DNA of 64,000 nt, taken from positions 3,658,001 to 3,722,000 of the forward strand of contig NZ_JAMSHO010000001.1 of NCBI RefSeq assembly GCF_040147005.1, in the 5' to 3' direction. Shown here one piece after another: positions 11,595-20,058 of the stretch. The notes beneath the pieces are model-generated. The model worked only from the letters and a program-made list of their open reading frames with translations. It was not told the origin of the DNA and ran no database searches. The translations under genes and the position numbers were made by a program. How positions within the stretch are numbered: position 1 is the first letter of the stretch; the number at the start of each line of letters is the position of its first letter. Source of the DNA: Halomonas sp. H10-9-1. GTDB taxonomy: Bacteria > Pseudomonadota > Gammaproteobacteria > Pseudomonadales > Halomonadaceae.

Positions 11595-12131
11595 ATGACC
11601 GACGATTCTACCGAAATGCTGGCCACCTTGCGGTGCCGACTCTCCCAGGCGCCGCTATGGCCCTTCGCCCTGGCGCTCTACGCCCGCCCGGGCATCGAGG
11701 CCGCCTGCCTGCGGCTGCAGGACGATGCCGGCGTCGACGTCTGCGAGTTGCTGTGGCGCTGCTGGCTGCTGCACCACGGCGCCATTCCAGGGCCCGACGG
11801 CGAGGCGGGCCTCGTCGAGGTGCGCCGCTGGCAGCGGGGAGTGACTCGCCCACTGCGCCGGCTACGCCGCGAACTCAAGGCCGCCGCCGCCGAGAGCGAA
11901 GGAGTCGCCAGGCTGCGCGAGACCCTCAAGCGAGCCGAGCTGCAGGCCGAACGCGAGGCGCTCGCACGCCTGGAGGCCGTGGCGATGACCCGGCCGCTGC
12001 GCCCGCGCGACACCGGCGATCCGGCACCACAGGAACTTCTTTCGAATGCCCTGCAACTACAGAAAAAAGCCCATCTTTCAACGCTCAATCGCCTGGTGTC
12101 GCGCCTTGACCCTCCCTGGGGGCCACGCTAG
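11595..12131 (+). CDS. TIGR02444 family protein of unknown function
   Basis: Conserved cytoplasmic protein, 178 residues, with no catalytic motif that I can see. The N-terminal half (ALYARPGIEAACLRLQDD, then CELLWRCWLL) resembles the TIGR02444 family found next to ABC-F genes in Pseudomonas. The C-terminal half is rich in Arg, Glu and Ala and probably helical. The start at 11595 was chosen because an upstream ATG at 11535 overlaps the divergent ABC-F coding start. No function is known. Confidence 0.75.
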   Translation: MTDDSTEMLATLRCRLSQAPLWPFALALYARPGIEAACLRLQDDAGVDVCELLWRCWLLHHGAIPGPDGEAGLVEVRRWQRGVTRPLRRLRRELKAAAAESEGVARLRETLKRAELQAEREALARLEAVAMTRPLRPRDTGDPAPQELLSNALQLQKKAHLSTLNRLVSRLDPPWGPR

Positions 12132-12225
12132 CCTGAAAAATCAGCCGTGTGAATGTGAATTCACCAGATGTCGCGTGGGGAGCGTTTGCGACTCCCTGGG
12201 CAAAACCTGCAGAGGGACCACAAGA

Positions 12226-13248
12226 ATGAAGTCACACAAACTGTTGACCACCGCCGGTATCGGCGCACTGATGTTCGGCATGACCTCCGCCGCCATGGCC
12301 GACAACTGGCGCTATGCCCATGAGGAGTACGAGGGCGACGTGCAGGACGTCTTCGCCGTGGCCTTCAAGGAGTATGTCGAGGCAAACTCCGACCACAGCG
12401 TGCAGGTTTACCGCTTCGGCGAGCTGGGCGAATCCGACGACATCATGGAGCAGACCCAGAATGGCATCCTGCAGTTCGTCAACCAGTCACCGGGCTTCAC
12501 CGGTTCGCTGATTCCCGAGGCCCAGATATTCTTCGTCCCCTACCTGCTGCCCACCGACGAAGAGACCGTCATCGAATTCTTCGCCGAGAGCAAGGCCATC
12601 AACGAGATGTTCCCCGAGCTCTACGCGGAACAGGGCCTGGAGCTGCTGCAGATGTATCCCGAGGGCGAGATGGTGATCACCACCGATGAGCCCATCGAAT
12701 CCGTGGAGGACTTCCAGAACAAGAAGATCCGCGTGATGACCAACCCGCTGCTCTCCGAGACCTACAACGCCTTCGGTGCGACCCCTACGCCGCTGCCCTG
12801 GGGTGAGGTCTACGGCGCCCTGCAGACCGGCATCCTCGACGGCCAGGAGAACCCGATCTTCTGGATTCAGTCCGGCGGCCTCTACGAGGTATCACCGAAC
12901 CTTGTGTTCACCGGTCACGGCTGGTTCACCACCGCCATGATGGCCAACCAGGACTTCTTCGATGGCCTCTCCGAGGAGGATCAGCAGCTCGTGCGTGACG
13001 CCTCGGAAGCGGCCTATGACCACACCATCGAGCATATCCAGGGCCTCGCCGAGGAAGCCCTGAACAAGATCAAGGAGGACTGCGACAACTGCACCTACAC
13101 GCGCCTGGACGAGGCGCAGATGCAGTCGCTGCGCGAGCGTGCGCCGCAGGTCGAGCAGGCCTACATCGAGATGGCCGGCGAGGGCGGTGCCGAGCTGCTC
13201 GAGCAGTTCAAGGCCGACCTCGAGGCCGTGACCTCCAGCGAGGAGTAA
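12226..13248 (+). CDS. teaA: Ectoine/hydroxyectoine TRAP binding protein TeaA
   Basis: Periplasmic P subunit that captures ectoine and hydroxyectoine for osmotic uptake. Its 340 residues match the length of H. elongata TeaA. The signal peptide ends at AMA, and the mature protein begins DNWRYAHEEYEGDVQDVFA, closely matching TeaA as I remember it. DctP-family landmarks are RFGELGESDDIMEQTQNG, FVNQSPGFTGSL and GQENPIFWIQSGGLYE, where the ligand Arg/Trp/Phe cage is expected. The ATG at 12226 follows a GAGGGA site; earlier in-frame ATGs give no signal peptide. teaBCD follow downstream past a hairpin. Expression is probably induced by salt. Confidence 0.95.
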   Translation: MKSHKLLTTAGIGALMFGMTSAAMADNWRYAHEEYEGDVQDVFAVAFKEYVEANSDHSVQVYRFGELGESDDIMEQTQNGILQFVNQSPGFTGSLIPEAQIFFVPYLLPTDEETVIEFFAESKAINEMFPELYAEQGLELLQMYPEGEMVITTDEPIESVEDFQNKKIRVMTNPLLSETYNAFGATPTPLPWGEVYGALQTGILDGQENPIFWIQSGGLYEVSPNLVFTGHGWFTTAMMANQDFFDGLSEEDQQLVRDASEAAYDHTIEHIQGLAEEALNKIKEDCDNCTYTRLDEAQMQSLRERAPQVEQAYIEMAGEGGAELLEQFKADLEAVTSSEE

Positions 13249-13269
13249 CTGCCTCCCACCGCCATGCTC

Positions 13270-13298
13270 AGGGGGTGGCCCATATCGGGCCACCCCCT
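13270..13298 (+). terminator. Hairpin between teaA and teaB
   Basis: A perfect 12-base stem (AGGGGGTGGCCC and its complement) closes a 5-base ATATC loop, 21 bases after teaA, followed by GTTCGTTACAAC. It could act as a partial terminator or as an mRNA-stabilising 3' end that gives more TeaA than TeaBC. Confidence 0.7.
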
Positions 13299-13441
13299 GT
13301 TCGTTACAACGATGACAGCAGCTTGCGGGGCCGCACTGCGTGCACCCAGCGTTGACCTCCTGGCCACGCCACGGCTCTGCAGGGCGTATCCTGACTGTCG
13401 AGACGCGTCTTACCACACTGCATGCTGAAGGGAGTGCAGCC

Positions 13442-14020
13442 ATGACAGATGAAGAAGCCGAAAAGGCCTATCGCTCCGGCCTCCCCGGACCCCTGGGGGT
13501 GGTCGATACCCTGATCAGCAAGCTGGAGTCGGTGCTGCTGGCCATGGGCGTGCTGTTGATGGCCGTCAACACCATCGCCAACGTCATCGCTCGCTTCGTG
13601 ATCGGCGACAGCATCTTCTTTACCGGCGAGATCAACCGCATCCTGATCATCATGATCACCTTCGCCGGTATCGGCTATGCGGCGCGCCATGGCCGGCATA
13701 TCCGCATGTCGGCCATCTACGATGCCCTGCCGGTAAGCGGACGCCGCGCCCTGATGATCATCATCTCCCTGTTCACCTCGCTGGTGATGTTCTTCCTGCT
13801 CTATTACTCGGTGATCTACATCCTCGACCTGCAATCCAAGGGGCGGGTGCTGCCGGCACTGGGCTTTCCGATCTGGTGGATCTACGTCTGGGCGCCACTG
13901 GGGTTTCTGATCACCGGGATCCAGTATCTGCTTACCGCCATCAAGAACATGACCTCCAGGGATGTCTACCTGTCGACCAGTGTGCTGGATGGCTACAAGG
14001 ATACAGAAACGGAAGTCTGA
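13442..14020 (+). CDS. teaB: Ectoine TRAP transporter small permease TeaB
   Basis: Q subunit of the TeaABC ectoine/hydroxyectoine transporter, 192 residues with four hydrophobic segments (about 30-50, 68-88, 105-125 and 148-168). The conserved cytoplasmic loop is YAARHGRHIRMSAIYD. The start at 13442 has AAGGGAG at good spacing; an upstream in-frame ATG at 13340 would add a non-conserved leader. It is separated from teaA by a strong hairpin and followed by teaC after 30 bases. Substrate is assigned from teaA and gene order. Confidence 0.92.
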   Translation: MTDEEAEKAYRSGLPGPLGVVDTLISKLESVLLAMGVLLMAVNTIANVIARFVIGDSIFFTGEINRILIIMITFAGIGYAARHGRHIRMSAIYDALPVSGRRALMIIISLFTSLVMFFLLYYSVIYILDLQSKGRVLPALGFPIWWIYVWAPLGFLITGIQYLLTAIKNMTSRDVYLSTSVLDGYKDTETEV

Positions 14021-14050
14021 TGCAGGGCGAAGGCCCGAGGGGAACGCACA

Positions 14051-15334
14051 ATGACCACCATAATGGTTTGCACCATGATCGCCCTGCTGCTGTTGGGCTT
14101 TCCGATGATGATCCCGCTGATCACCGCGGCGGCGATCGGCTTCTTCATGATGTTCAATGGCCTGGGCCAGATGGACACCCTGATCCAGCAGATGATGGCC
14201 GGTATCCGTCCCGCCTCGCTGATCGCAGTACCGATGTTCATCCTTGCCGCCGATATCATGACCCGCGGCCAGTCGGCGGACCGCCTGATCGCCATGGTGA
14301 TGTCCTTCATCGGCCATATAAAGGGCGGCCTGGCGGTCTCGACCGCCACCTCATGCACCCTGTTCGGGGCGGTATCCGGCTCCACCCAGGCCACCGTGGT
14401 GGCGGTCGGCTCGCCGCTGCGCCCCAAGATGCTCAAGGCCGGTTATTCCGACTCCTTTACCCTGGCGCTGATCATCAATGCCAGTGATATCGCCTTCCTG
14501 ATTCCGCCGAGCATCGGCATGATCATCTACGGGGTCATCTCCGAAACCTCCATTGCCGAGCTGTTTATCGCCGGTATTGGGCCCGGGCTGTTGATCCTGG
14601 CGATGTTCTCGGCCTACTGCGTCGCCTATGCAGTGATCCGCGGTGTTCCCACCGAGCCCAGGGCGACCTGGAGCGAGCGACTCACCGCCGTTCGTCAGGC
14701 GCTGTGGCCGCTGGGCTTCCCGGTGATTATCGTCGGCGGCATCTATGGTGGCATCTTCAGCCCCACCGAGGCGGCCGCCGCCTGCGTGCTCTATGCGGTC
14801 TTCCTGGAGTTCATCGTCTTCCGCTCGCTGAAGCTGCAGCACATCTACACCATCGCCAAGTCCACCGGACTGATCACCGCGGTGGTGTTCATCCTGGTCG
14901 CCGCCGGCAACGGCTTCTCCTGGATCATCTCCTTCGCGCAGATCCCCCAGGCGATCCTCGAGGCGGTGGGCATCAACGAGGCGGGGCCGGTCGGCGTGCT
15001 GATCGCCATCTGCGTGGCTTTCTTCGTCGCCTGCATGTTCGTCGACCCCATCGTGGTGATCCTGGTGCTGACGCCAATCTTCGCGCCGGCCATCGAGGCC
15101 ACCGGTCTCGACCCGGTGCTGGTGGGTATCCTGATCACCCTGCAGGTCGCCATCGGCTCGGCCACGCCCCCCTTCGGCTGTGACATCTTTACCGCCATCG
15201 CGATCTTCAAGCGTCCCTATCTGGATGTGATCAAGGGCACGCCACCCTTTATCTTCATGCTGATACTGGCCGCGGCACTGCTGATCATGTTCCCGCAGAT
15301 CGCCCTGTTCCTGCGCGACATAGCGTTCAACTGA
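14051..15334 (+). CDS. teaC: Ectoine TRAP transporter large permease TeaC
   Basis: M subunit, 427 residues with about a dozen membrane segments, that couples ectoine uptake to the sodium gradient. TRAP-M landmarks are FGAVSGSTQATVVAVG near residues 98-113 and LIPPSIGMIIYGVISETS near 150. AGGGG lies before the ATG. It sits between teaB and teaD in the order known from H. elongata, where the system also recovers ectoine lost from the cell. Confidence 0.94.
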   Translation: MTTIMVCTMIALLLLGFPMMIPLITAAAIGFFMMFNGLGQMDTLIQQMMAGIRPASLIAVPMFILAADIMTRGQSADRLIAMVMSFIGHIKGGLAVSTATSCTLFGAVSGSTQATVVAVGSPLRPKMLKAGYSDSFTLALIINASDIAFLIPPSIGMIIYGVISETSIAELFIAGIGPGLLILAMFSAYCVAYAVIRGVPTEPRATWSERLTAVRQALWPLGFPVIIVGGIYGGIFSPTEAAAACVLYAVFLEFIVFRSLKLQHIYTIAKSTGLITAVVFILVAAGNGFSWIISFAQIPQAILEAVGINEAGPVGVLIAICVAFFVACMFVDPIVVILVLTPIFAPAIEATGLDPVLVGILITLQVAIGSATPPFGCDIFTAIAIFKRPYLDVIKGTPPFIFMLILAAALLIMFPQIALFLRDIAFN

Positions 15335-15352
15335 GGCCAAGGAGAGAGAACC

Positions 15353-15793
15353 ATGTTCAATCGGATCCTGATCCCGGTGGATGGCTCCAAGGGTGCTCTC
15401 AAGGCGCTCGAGAAGGGCGTGGGGCTACAACTGCTGACCGGCGCGGAGCTCTATCTGCTGTGCGTCTTCAAGCACCATAGCCTGCTCGAGGCATCGCTCT
15501 CCATCGTGCCCGACAAGGTGGAGATACCCCACGACGTCCTCAAGGAGTACGCCACCGAGATCGCCGTGCACGCCAAGAATCAGTCCATCGACATGGGCGT
15601 GCCAGCCGACAAGCTACGCGCCTTCGTCAAGGCCGGCCGCCCCTCGCGTACCATCGTGCGCTTCGCCCGCAAGCGCGAGTGCGACCTGATCGTGATCGGC
15701 GCCCAGGGCACCGGCGGCGACAAGAGCCTGCTGCTGGGGAGTGTCGCCCAGCGCGTGGCGGGTTCCGCCCACTGCCCCACCCTGGTGGTCTGA
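15353..15793 (+). CDS. teaD: Universal stress protein TeaD, regulator of ectoine uptake
   Basis: Single Usp domain of 146 residues. The ATP-binding loop [15 protein letters not shown] matches G-2x-G-9x-G(S/T), so it should bind ATP. In H. elongata TeaD binds ATP and lowers TeaABC transport activity, tuning uptake under hyperosmotic conditions. AAGGAGAG precedes the ATG, 18 bases after teaC, so it is in the same operon. The regulatory role here is inferred from position and family. Confidence 0.93.
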   Translation: MFNRILIPVDGSKGALKALEKGVGLQLLTGAELYLLCVFKHHSLLEASLSIVPDKVEIPHDVLKEYATEIAVHAKNQSIDMGVPADKLRAFVKAGRPSRTIVRFARKRECDLIVIGAQGTGGDKSLLLGSVAQRVAGSAHCPTLVV

Positions 15794-15919
15794 CCCTCCT
15801 CAGCGTCCCGGTTTCGCTCGGATGCGGAACCTGACCGGCCCTGTTAGAGTCCCATGATTCGCATTCACCCCAGGCGCCACCGGCGCCGGAATCACAAGCT
15901 GGAATCACAAGAGAGCTAC

Positions 15920-16702
15920 ATGAAACGACTGCTGACCACCGCCTCACTCGCCGCCCTGCTGGGTGCCACGCCCCTGGCACTGGGTGCCCCAGAAAGCGAT
16001 GAAGAGAAGCTGGGCTACAGCCTGGGCGTGACCCTGGGCCAGAGCATCCAGCAGGATGTCGAGGAGCTCGATGTCGACGCCTTCACCCAGGCCATCCAGG
16101 ATGTCTTCGCCGGCGACGACCTCGAGATGAGCGACGAGGAGATGGCCGAGGCACTGATGGCCTTCCAGCAGCAGGCCGCTGCGGCCCGTCAGGCGGAGGC
16201 CGAAGCCGCCGCCGAGGCCAACCGCGCCGAGGGCGAGGCCTACCTGGCCGAGAACGCCGAGCGCGAAGGTGTCGAGACCACCGACACCGGCCTGCAGTAT
16301 CGCGAGCTGGCCTCCGGTGACGGCGCCACCCCTGGCGCCCAGGACAGCGTCGAGGTGCATTACGAGGGCACCCTGATCGACGGCACCGTCTTCGACAGCT
16401 CCTACTCGCGCGGCAACCCGGTCAGCTTTCGCGTCGACCAGGTGATCGAGGGCTGGCAGGAAGCCCTACAGCTGATGAGCGTGGGTGACACCTGGGAGAT
16501 CGTCATTCCCCATGAGCTCGCCTACGGCGCCCAGGGTCAGGGTCCCATCGGTCCCTACGAGACCCTGATCTTCAAGGTCGAGTTGCTCGGCATCAACGAC
16601 GCGCAGGCATCATCCGTCGACGGCGCCGATGAAGCCGCCGCCGAAGAGGACATTGCCGACGGCGTCGACGAAGCCGCCAGCGATAACCAGGCCGGTGATT
16701 AA
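15920..16702 (+). CDS. FKBP-type peptidyl-prolyl isomerase, FkpA/Mip-like, periplasmic
   Basis: Periplasmic PPIase/chaperone of 260 residues. The signal peptide ends at ALG. An N-terminal dimerisation domain (EEKLGYSLGVTLGQSI) and a long Ala/Glu-rich helix (about 85-125) lead to a C-terminal FKBP domain from about residue 130. Active-site segments are VHYEGTLIDGTVFDSS, FRVDQVIEGWQEAL and IPHELAYG. The last 25 residues are an acidic Ala-rich tail, not usual for FkpA. The ATG at 15920 was chosen for its signal peptide. Its 3' end overlaps the next gene by 8 bases. Confidence 0.9.
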   Translation: MKRLLTTASLAALLGATPLALGAPESDEEKLGYSLGVTLGQSIQQDVEELDVDAFTQAIQDVFAGDDLEMSDEEMAEALMAFQQQAAAARQAEAEAAAEANRAEGEAYLAENAEREGVETTDTGLQYRELASGDGATPGAQDSVEVHYEGTLIDGTVFDSSYSRGNPVSFRVDQVIEGWQEALQLMSVGDTWEIVIPHELAYGAQGQGPIGPYETLIFKVELLGINDAQASSVDGADEAAAEEDIADGVDEAASDNQAGD

Positions 16703-17759
16703 GTCTCGCCCGACCACCTGGGCAGCCGGCGCGATCCTTGCAATGCTGCCCACGACTTCGCTGCTCGCCGAGCCCCCCCCTTCCCCCCGGCCGCTCCCGG
16801 CCCTGGCCGCCAGCTCCGAGAATGCCAGCGTCATCGGTATCTCCTCGGGTGGCTATATGGCGACCCAACTGGCCGTGGCCTGGCCGGAACGCTTCGCCGG
16901 GCTCGGCGTGCTCGCCGCGGGGCCCTGGTCCTGTGCCCAGGGCTCGCTGGGGCTGGCCCTGGGCCAGTGCATGACCACCCGACGCGGCATGCCCGACATG
17001 CAGGCCCTGGAGCAGCGCCTGGCCGGCTACCGTGAGCGCGGCCTGGTCGGCGAGGCCGAGGCGCTTGAGTCACTCAGGGTCTATGTCTGGCACGGCGGAG
17101 CCGACGCGGTGGTCGAGCCACGGCTGGGAGAGGCGCTGGTCGAGCAGTTTCAGGGCTGGCTACGCGACCCCTCGCAGCTGCAGTGGCGCCGGGACGCCGA
17201 GGTGGGCCACGGCTGGCCCGTCGACGCCATGGTTGGCCACCTCGATGACAGCGAACTGGCCGACTGCCATGACGCGGGCTCTCCCCACCTGCTGGCCTGT
17301 GACAGCGATATCGCCGGCGCCGCCCTGAACTGGCTGCACGGCGAGCAGGCGCCTCCCACCGGCGATGCACCGCACGGTGAGCTGCTGCGCTTCGATCAGG
17401 GCGATTTCGACGCCAAGGGGCTGGCCGAGACCGGCTATCTGTTCGTGCCGGAAGGGTGCGAGGAGGGTGGCTGTGCGGTCAGCCTGGCACTCCACGGCTG
17501 CAGCATGGCCGCCGAACAGATCGGCGAGGCCTTCGTACGCCACACCGGGCTCAACGCCTGGGCGGCGGAGAACCGACGCATCGTGCTCTATCCACAGGCC
17601 GAGGCTCGCCTGGGCAACCCGCAGGCATGCTGGGACTGGTGGGGCTATGCCGAGAGCACCTGGCAGCTCGACCCCATGCACGACAGCCGCCAGGGCAGCC
17701 AGACTCGCGCGCTGATGGCCATGCTGGAGCGACTGCAGGACGCCATGCCGGCACGCTGA
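16695..17759 (+). CDS. Secreted PHA depolymerase-like esterase (type 2 catalytic domain)
   Basis: Predicted secreted serine esterase of 354 residues resembling short-chain PHA depolymerases. The lipase box GISSGGYMA lies near the N terminus, a likely catalytic Asp in WHGGADAVV and a likely His in EVGHGWPVD. The oxyanion-type LHGCSMAAEQIG lies C-terminal (near 275), the permuted order known for type 2 catalytic domains. The GTG at 16695 gives a signal peptide (IKSRPTTWAAG, then a hydrophobic run) and an 8-base overlap with the FKBP gene; an earlier in-frame ATG at 16629 lies deep inside it. No substrate-binding domain is present. Activity on polymer rather than oligomer is not certain. Confidence 0.78.
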   Translation: MIKSRPTTWAAGAILAMLPTTSLLAEPPPSPRPLPALAASSENASVIGISSGGYMATQLAVAWPERFAGLGVLAAGPWSCAQGSLGLALGQCMTTRRGMPDMQALEQRLAGYRERGLVGEAEALESLRVYVWHGGADAVVEPRLGEALVEQFQGWLRDPSQLQWRRDAEVGHGWPVDAMVGHLDDSELADCHDAGSPHLLACDSDIAGAALNWLHGEQAPPTGDAPHGELLRFDQGDFDAKGLAETGYLFVPEGCEEGGCAVSLALHGCSMAAEQIGEAFVRHTGLNAWAAENRRIVLYPQAEARLGNPQACWDWWGYAESTWQLDPMHDSRQGSQTRALMAMLERLQDAMPAR

Positions 17760-17764
17760 GCGAT

Positions 17765-17792
17765 CACCACCGCCGGGCGAGACCCGGTGGTG
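17765..17792 (+). terminator. Possible bidirectional terminator hairpin
   Basis: CACCACC pairs with GGTGGTG, and an inner GGG/CCC extends the stem with a small bulge. It lies just after the esterase stop and 75 bases from the convergent Sco1 gene. The T-run is weak on either strand. Confidence 0.45.
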
Positions 17793-17865
17793 AATGAGAA
17801 AGTGGTGTGTGTGAGGGTGGCGGGTGAGAGTGGCGAGAGAGCGTCGCGAGTGAGGGAAAGGGGGG

Positions 17866-18456
17866 CTAGAGCGTCTCGCGCAGCGCGGCGAGCAGCCCGC
17901 GATGGGAGGGCGAGTAGAGCACCCGGCGCTGGATCTCCCCCGCGCGGTCGACCAGGTAGAGCGACGAGCTATGGTCGATGGTGTAGCCCATGGCCGAATC
18001 CGGCGCCTCGACCCTGCGCCACACCACGCCGTAGCGCTCGGCCAGCTCCTCGAGCTGGGCCGTGCTGCCGGTGGCACCGATGAAGCGCTCGCCGAAGAAC
18101 GCCAGATACTCCTCCAGCCGCGCCAGGCTGTCACGCTCGGGATCCAGCGAGACCATCAACGGCACGATCCGCTCGCGCTGGGCGGGCTCGAGTTCGGCCA
18201 GCGCCTGGCGCACCACCGCCAGGCTCATCGGGCAGACATCGGGGCAGTAGGTATAGCCGAAGAAGAGTACCGCCAGTTGGTCCTCCTCGAGCTGGGTCAG
18301 CGAGAAGTCGCCCTGGGTCGAGGCCAGCTCCACCGGGCCACCGAGCGGACCGCCATCGTCGCTGGAAGCAAGCTGCTGCTGGTACCAGCCGACGCCGCCC
18401 ACGACCAGCAGCAGCACGATCAGGGCGGTGCCCGCCCACACTCCCTTGCCTCTCAT
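17866..18456 (-). CDS. SCO1/SenC/PrrC copper chaperone
   Basis: Membrane-anchored thioredoxin-fold protein of 196 residues that delivers copper to the CuA centre of cytochrome c oxidase. An N-terminal membrane helix covers about residues 8-24. The copper site is CPDVCP (CxxxC) with the distal His in IDHSSSLYLVD. It overlaps the upstream gene by 4 bases, so the two are an operon. NosZ, encoded 8 kb away, also carries a CuA site, so a wider copper role is possible but unproven. Confidence 0.92.
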   Translation of the reverse strand: MRGKGVWAGTALIVLLLVVGGVGWYQQQLASSDDGGPLGGPVELASTQGDFSLTQLEEDQLAVLFFGYTYCPDVCPMSLAVVRQALAELEPAQRERIVPLMVSLDPERDSLARLEEYLAFFGERFIGATGSTAQLEELAERYGVVWRRVEAPDSAMGYTIDHSSSLYLVDRAGEIQRRVLYSPSHRGLLAALRETL

Positions 18457-18965
18457 GGCGCGTCACCCTCCACATCGAAATCGAACCCGCTGCCCAGCTT
18501 ACCATCGGCGGTCTCGACAATGACACGCGCCCGCCAGGGCATCACCGCCTCGGTGCAGATCGGGATCTGCCCCTCGCCACGATAGCGGCCATCGTCGGCA
18601 CGGGTCAGGGGGTAGCGATGCAGCCCCATGTCCATGTCGCGGCCCACGAAGTCCACCACCACGCGCTCGGCATCCACGCCGTCGAGGGTGACCTCGAGGG
18701 GCAGGCGCTGCAGGGCCCGGATCTTGCCCCGCACGCCGAGGTCGAGCGCCAGGCGTCCCTCGCCATGCAGTTCGGCCAGGCAGGGCCCGGCGCTCAACTC
18801 GCAGCCGGGCGCCTCGGGGTACCAATTCACCTGTCCCGCATCGCGCAGCAGCTGACTGGCCAGGAACCACAGTGCCACGGCCACCGTGCCCAGGGTGAAC
18901 AGCACCAGCAGGCGCAGCAGCGGCGGGCGGGGGATGGTCGGTTCGGTGGTGGTGGAGTCGGGCAT
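18453..18965 (-). CDS. Membrane-anchored periplasmic protein, function unknown
   Basis: Not recognised. It has 170 residues with a single N-terminal membrane helix (about 20-40) and a periplasmic domain of mostly beta character, with segments LPLEVTLDGVDAERVVVDF, MDMGLHRYPL and IPICTEAVMPWRARVIVE. Cysteines at CELSAGPC and ICTEA could form a disulfide or bind copper. The pattern vaguely recalls FixH-like proteins, but I cannot assign it. It is translationally coupled to the Sco1 gene, which suggests a role in copper delivery or oxidase assembly. The start at 18965 was chosen over an upstream ATG at 19073 that lacks a hydrophobic leader. Confidence 0.72.
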   Translation of the reverse strand: MPDSTTTEPTIPRPPLLRLLVLFTLGTVAVALWFLASQLLRDAGQVNWYPEAPGCELSAGPCLAELHGEGRLALDLGVRGKIRALQRLPLEVTLDGVDAERVVVDFVGRDMDMGLHRYPLTRADDGRYRGEGQIPICTEAVMPWRARVIVETADGKLGSGFDFDVEGDAP

Positions 18966-19071
18966 GGCGGGGTGATCGTCACGGCAAGGGGTGATGCCGG
19001 CAAGCTTATCAGCATTCGTCTGTGGCAGACTGCGGAGCGATGTCGCAGGCAACGAGACCAAGGAGAACGAC

Positions 19072-19989
19072 ATGGCGGACGTCGCGGGGGCCCTGGGCCC
19101 CCTGTTCCTGCTGATCCTGCTGGGGGCGGGCCTGGGCTGGCTACGCCAGCCCGGGGCCGACTTCTGGCCCCAGTTGGAACGGCTGATCTACTTCCTGCTG
19201 TTTCCCGCCATGCTGGTGGCCACCCTGGCCACCGCCGACGTCAGCCAGGTGCCGGTGGGCAAGGTCGCACTCTCCCTGCTGGGGGCCATGGGCACCTTCG
19301 CCGTCCTGTTGTGGCGGATACGTGGCCGGCTGGGCCTGGAGGCCGCCGCCTTCACCTCGGCCTTTCAGGGCGCGCTACGCTTCAATACCTATGTGGGCGT
19401 GGCCGGCGCCGCAGCGCTCCACGGCGCGCCGGGGGCCACCGTGGCCGCGGTGGCCGTGGCGCTGATGGTACCGGTGGTCAATGTACTGTGCGTGGCCAGC
19501 TTCATCGCCGCAGGCACCCTGGGCACCAGCAGCCTGGGCAGGAGCCTGGCAGCGCTGGGACGCAACCCACTGATCCTCGGCTGCCTGATCGGTATCGGCC
19601 TCAACGTCAGCGGCATCGGCCTGCCGGGCTGGAGTGCGGCAACGGTGGAGCTGCTGGGGCGTGCCGCCCTGCCCCTGGGCCTGGTGGCGGTGGGGGTGGC
19701 ACTACGCCCCGCGGCCCTGGTACGCCGCGATCGTGGCATCTTGGCCAGTCATCTGGTGAAGCTGGCCCTGATGCCGGCCCTGGCGCTGGTCCTGGCCCTG
19801 CTGCTGGGGCTGGATCCGGTGAGCCGTGACGTAGTGCTGCTGTTCGCCGCCCTGCCCACCGCCACCTCGGCCTATATCCTGGCCCGTCAGTTGGCCGGCG
19901 ATGCCGAGATGATGGCGGCGCTGATCACCGGCCAGACCCTGCTGGCCATGGCGACTCTGCCGCTGTGGCTGCGTCTGGCGGGAGCCTGA
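19072..19989 (+). CDS. AEC family permease (auxin efflux carrier fold)
   Basis: Inner-membrane transporter of 305 residues with about ten helices in two inverted halves. Family landmarks are LERLIYFLLFPAMLVATL near residue 40, FNTYVGVAGAAAL near 105, and the C-terminal LPTATSAYILARQLAGD. Substrates in bacteria are usually small carboxylates such as malate or malonate, but nothing here fixes it. AAGGAG lies 7 bases before the ATG. It stands alone, divergent from the Sco1 operon. Confidence 0.88.
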   Translation: MADVAGALGPLFLLILLGAGLGWLRQPGADFWPQLERLIYFLLFPAMLVATLATADVSQVPVGKVALSLLGAMGTFAVLLWRIRGRLGLEAAAFTSAFQGALRFNTYVGVAGAAALHGAPGATVAAVAVALMVPVVNVLCVASFIAAGTLGTSSLGRSLAALGRNPLILGCLIGIGLNVSGIGLPGWSAATVELLGRAALPLGLVAVGVALRPAALVRRDRGILASHLVKLALMPALALVLALLLGLDPVSRDVVLLFAALPTATSAYILARQLAGDAEMMAALITGQTLLAMATLPLWLRLAGA

Positions 19990-20023
19990 GCCGGGCCGCT
20001 AATAATAAATATTCGCATTTGTG

Positions 20024-20052
20024 TTGACGAGCCAAACGCGAACGATTACTCT
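20024..20052 (+). promoter_or_regulatory. Candidate promoter of the sRNA
   Basis: TTGACG (20024-20029), a 17-base spacer and TACTCT (20047-20052), preceded by the AT-rich run AATAATAAATATT as a possible UP element. The -35 matches 5 of 6 and the -10 only 3 of 6. Confidence 0.4.
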
Positions 20053-20058
20053 TTGTTT

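Noticed and set aside
12106..12134. TTGACC and TAGCCT spaced by 17 bases upstream of teaA, a possible promoter
   Set aside because: The -10 matches only 3 of 6 positions and the -35 overlaps the end of the upstream coding region; not enough to annotate.
20024..20037. TTGACGAGCCAAAC as an FNR box on the sRNA promoter
   Set aside because: The right half does not fit RTCAA; it is better read as a -35 element.
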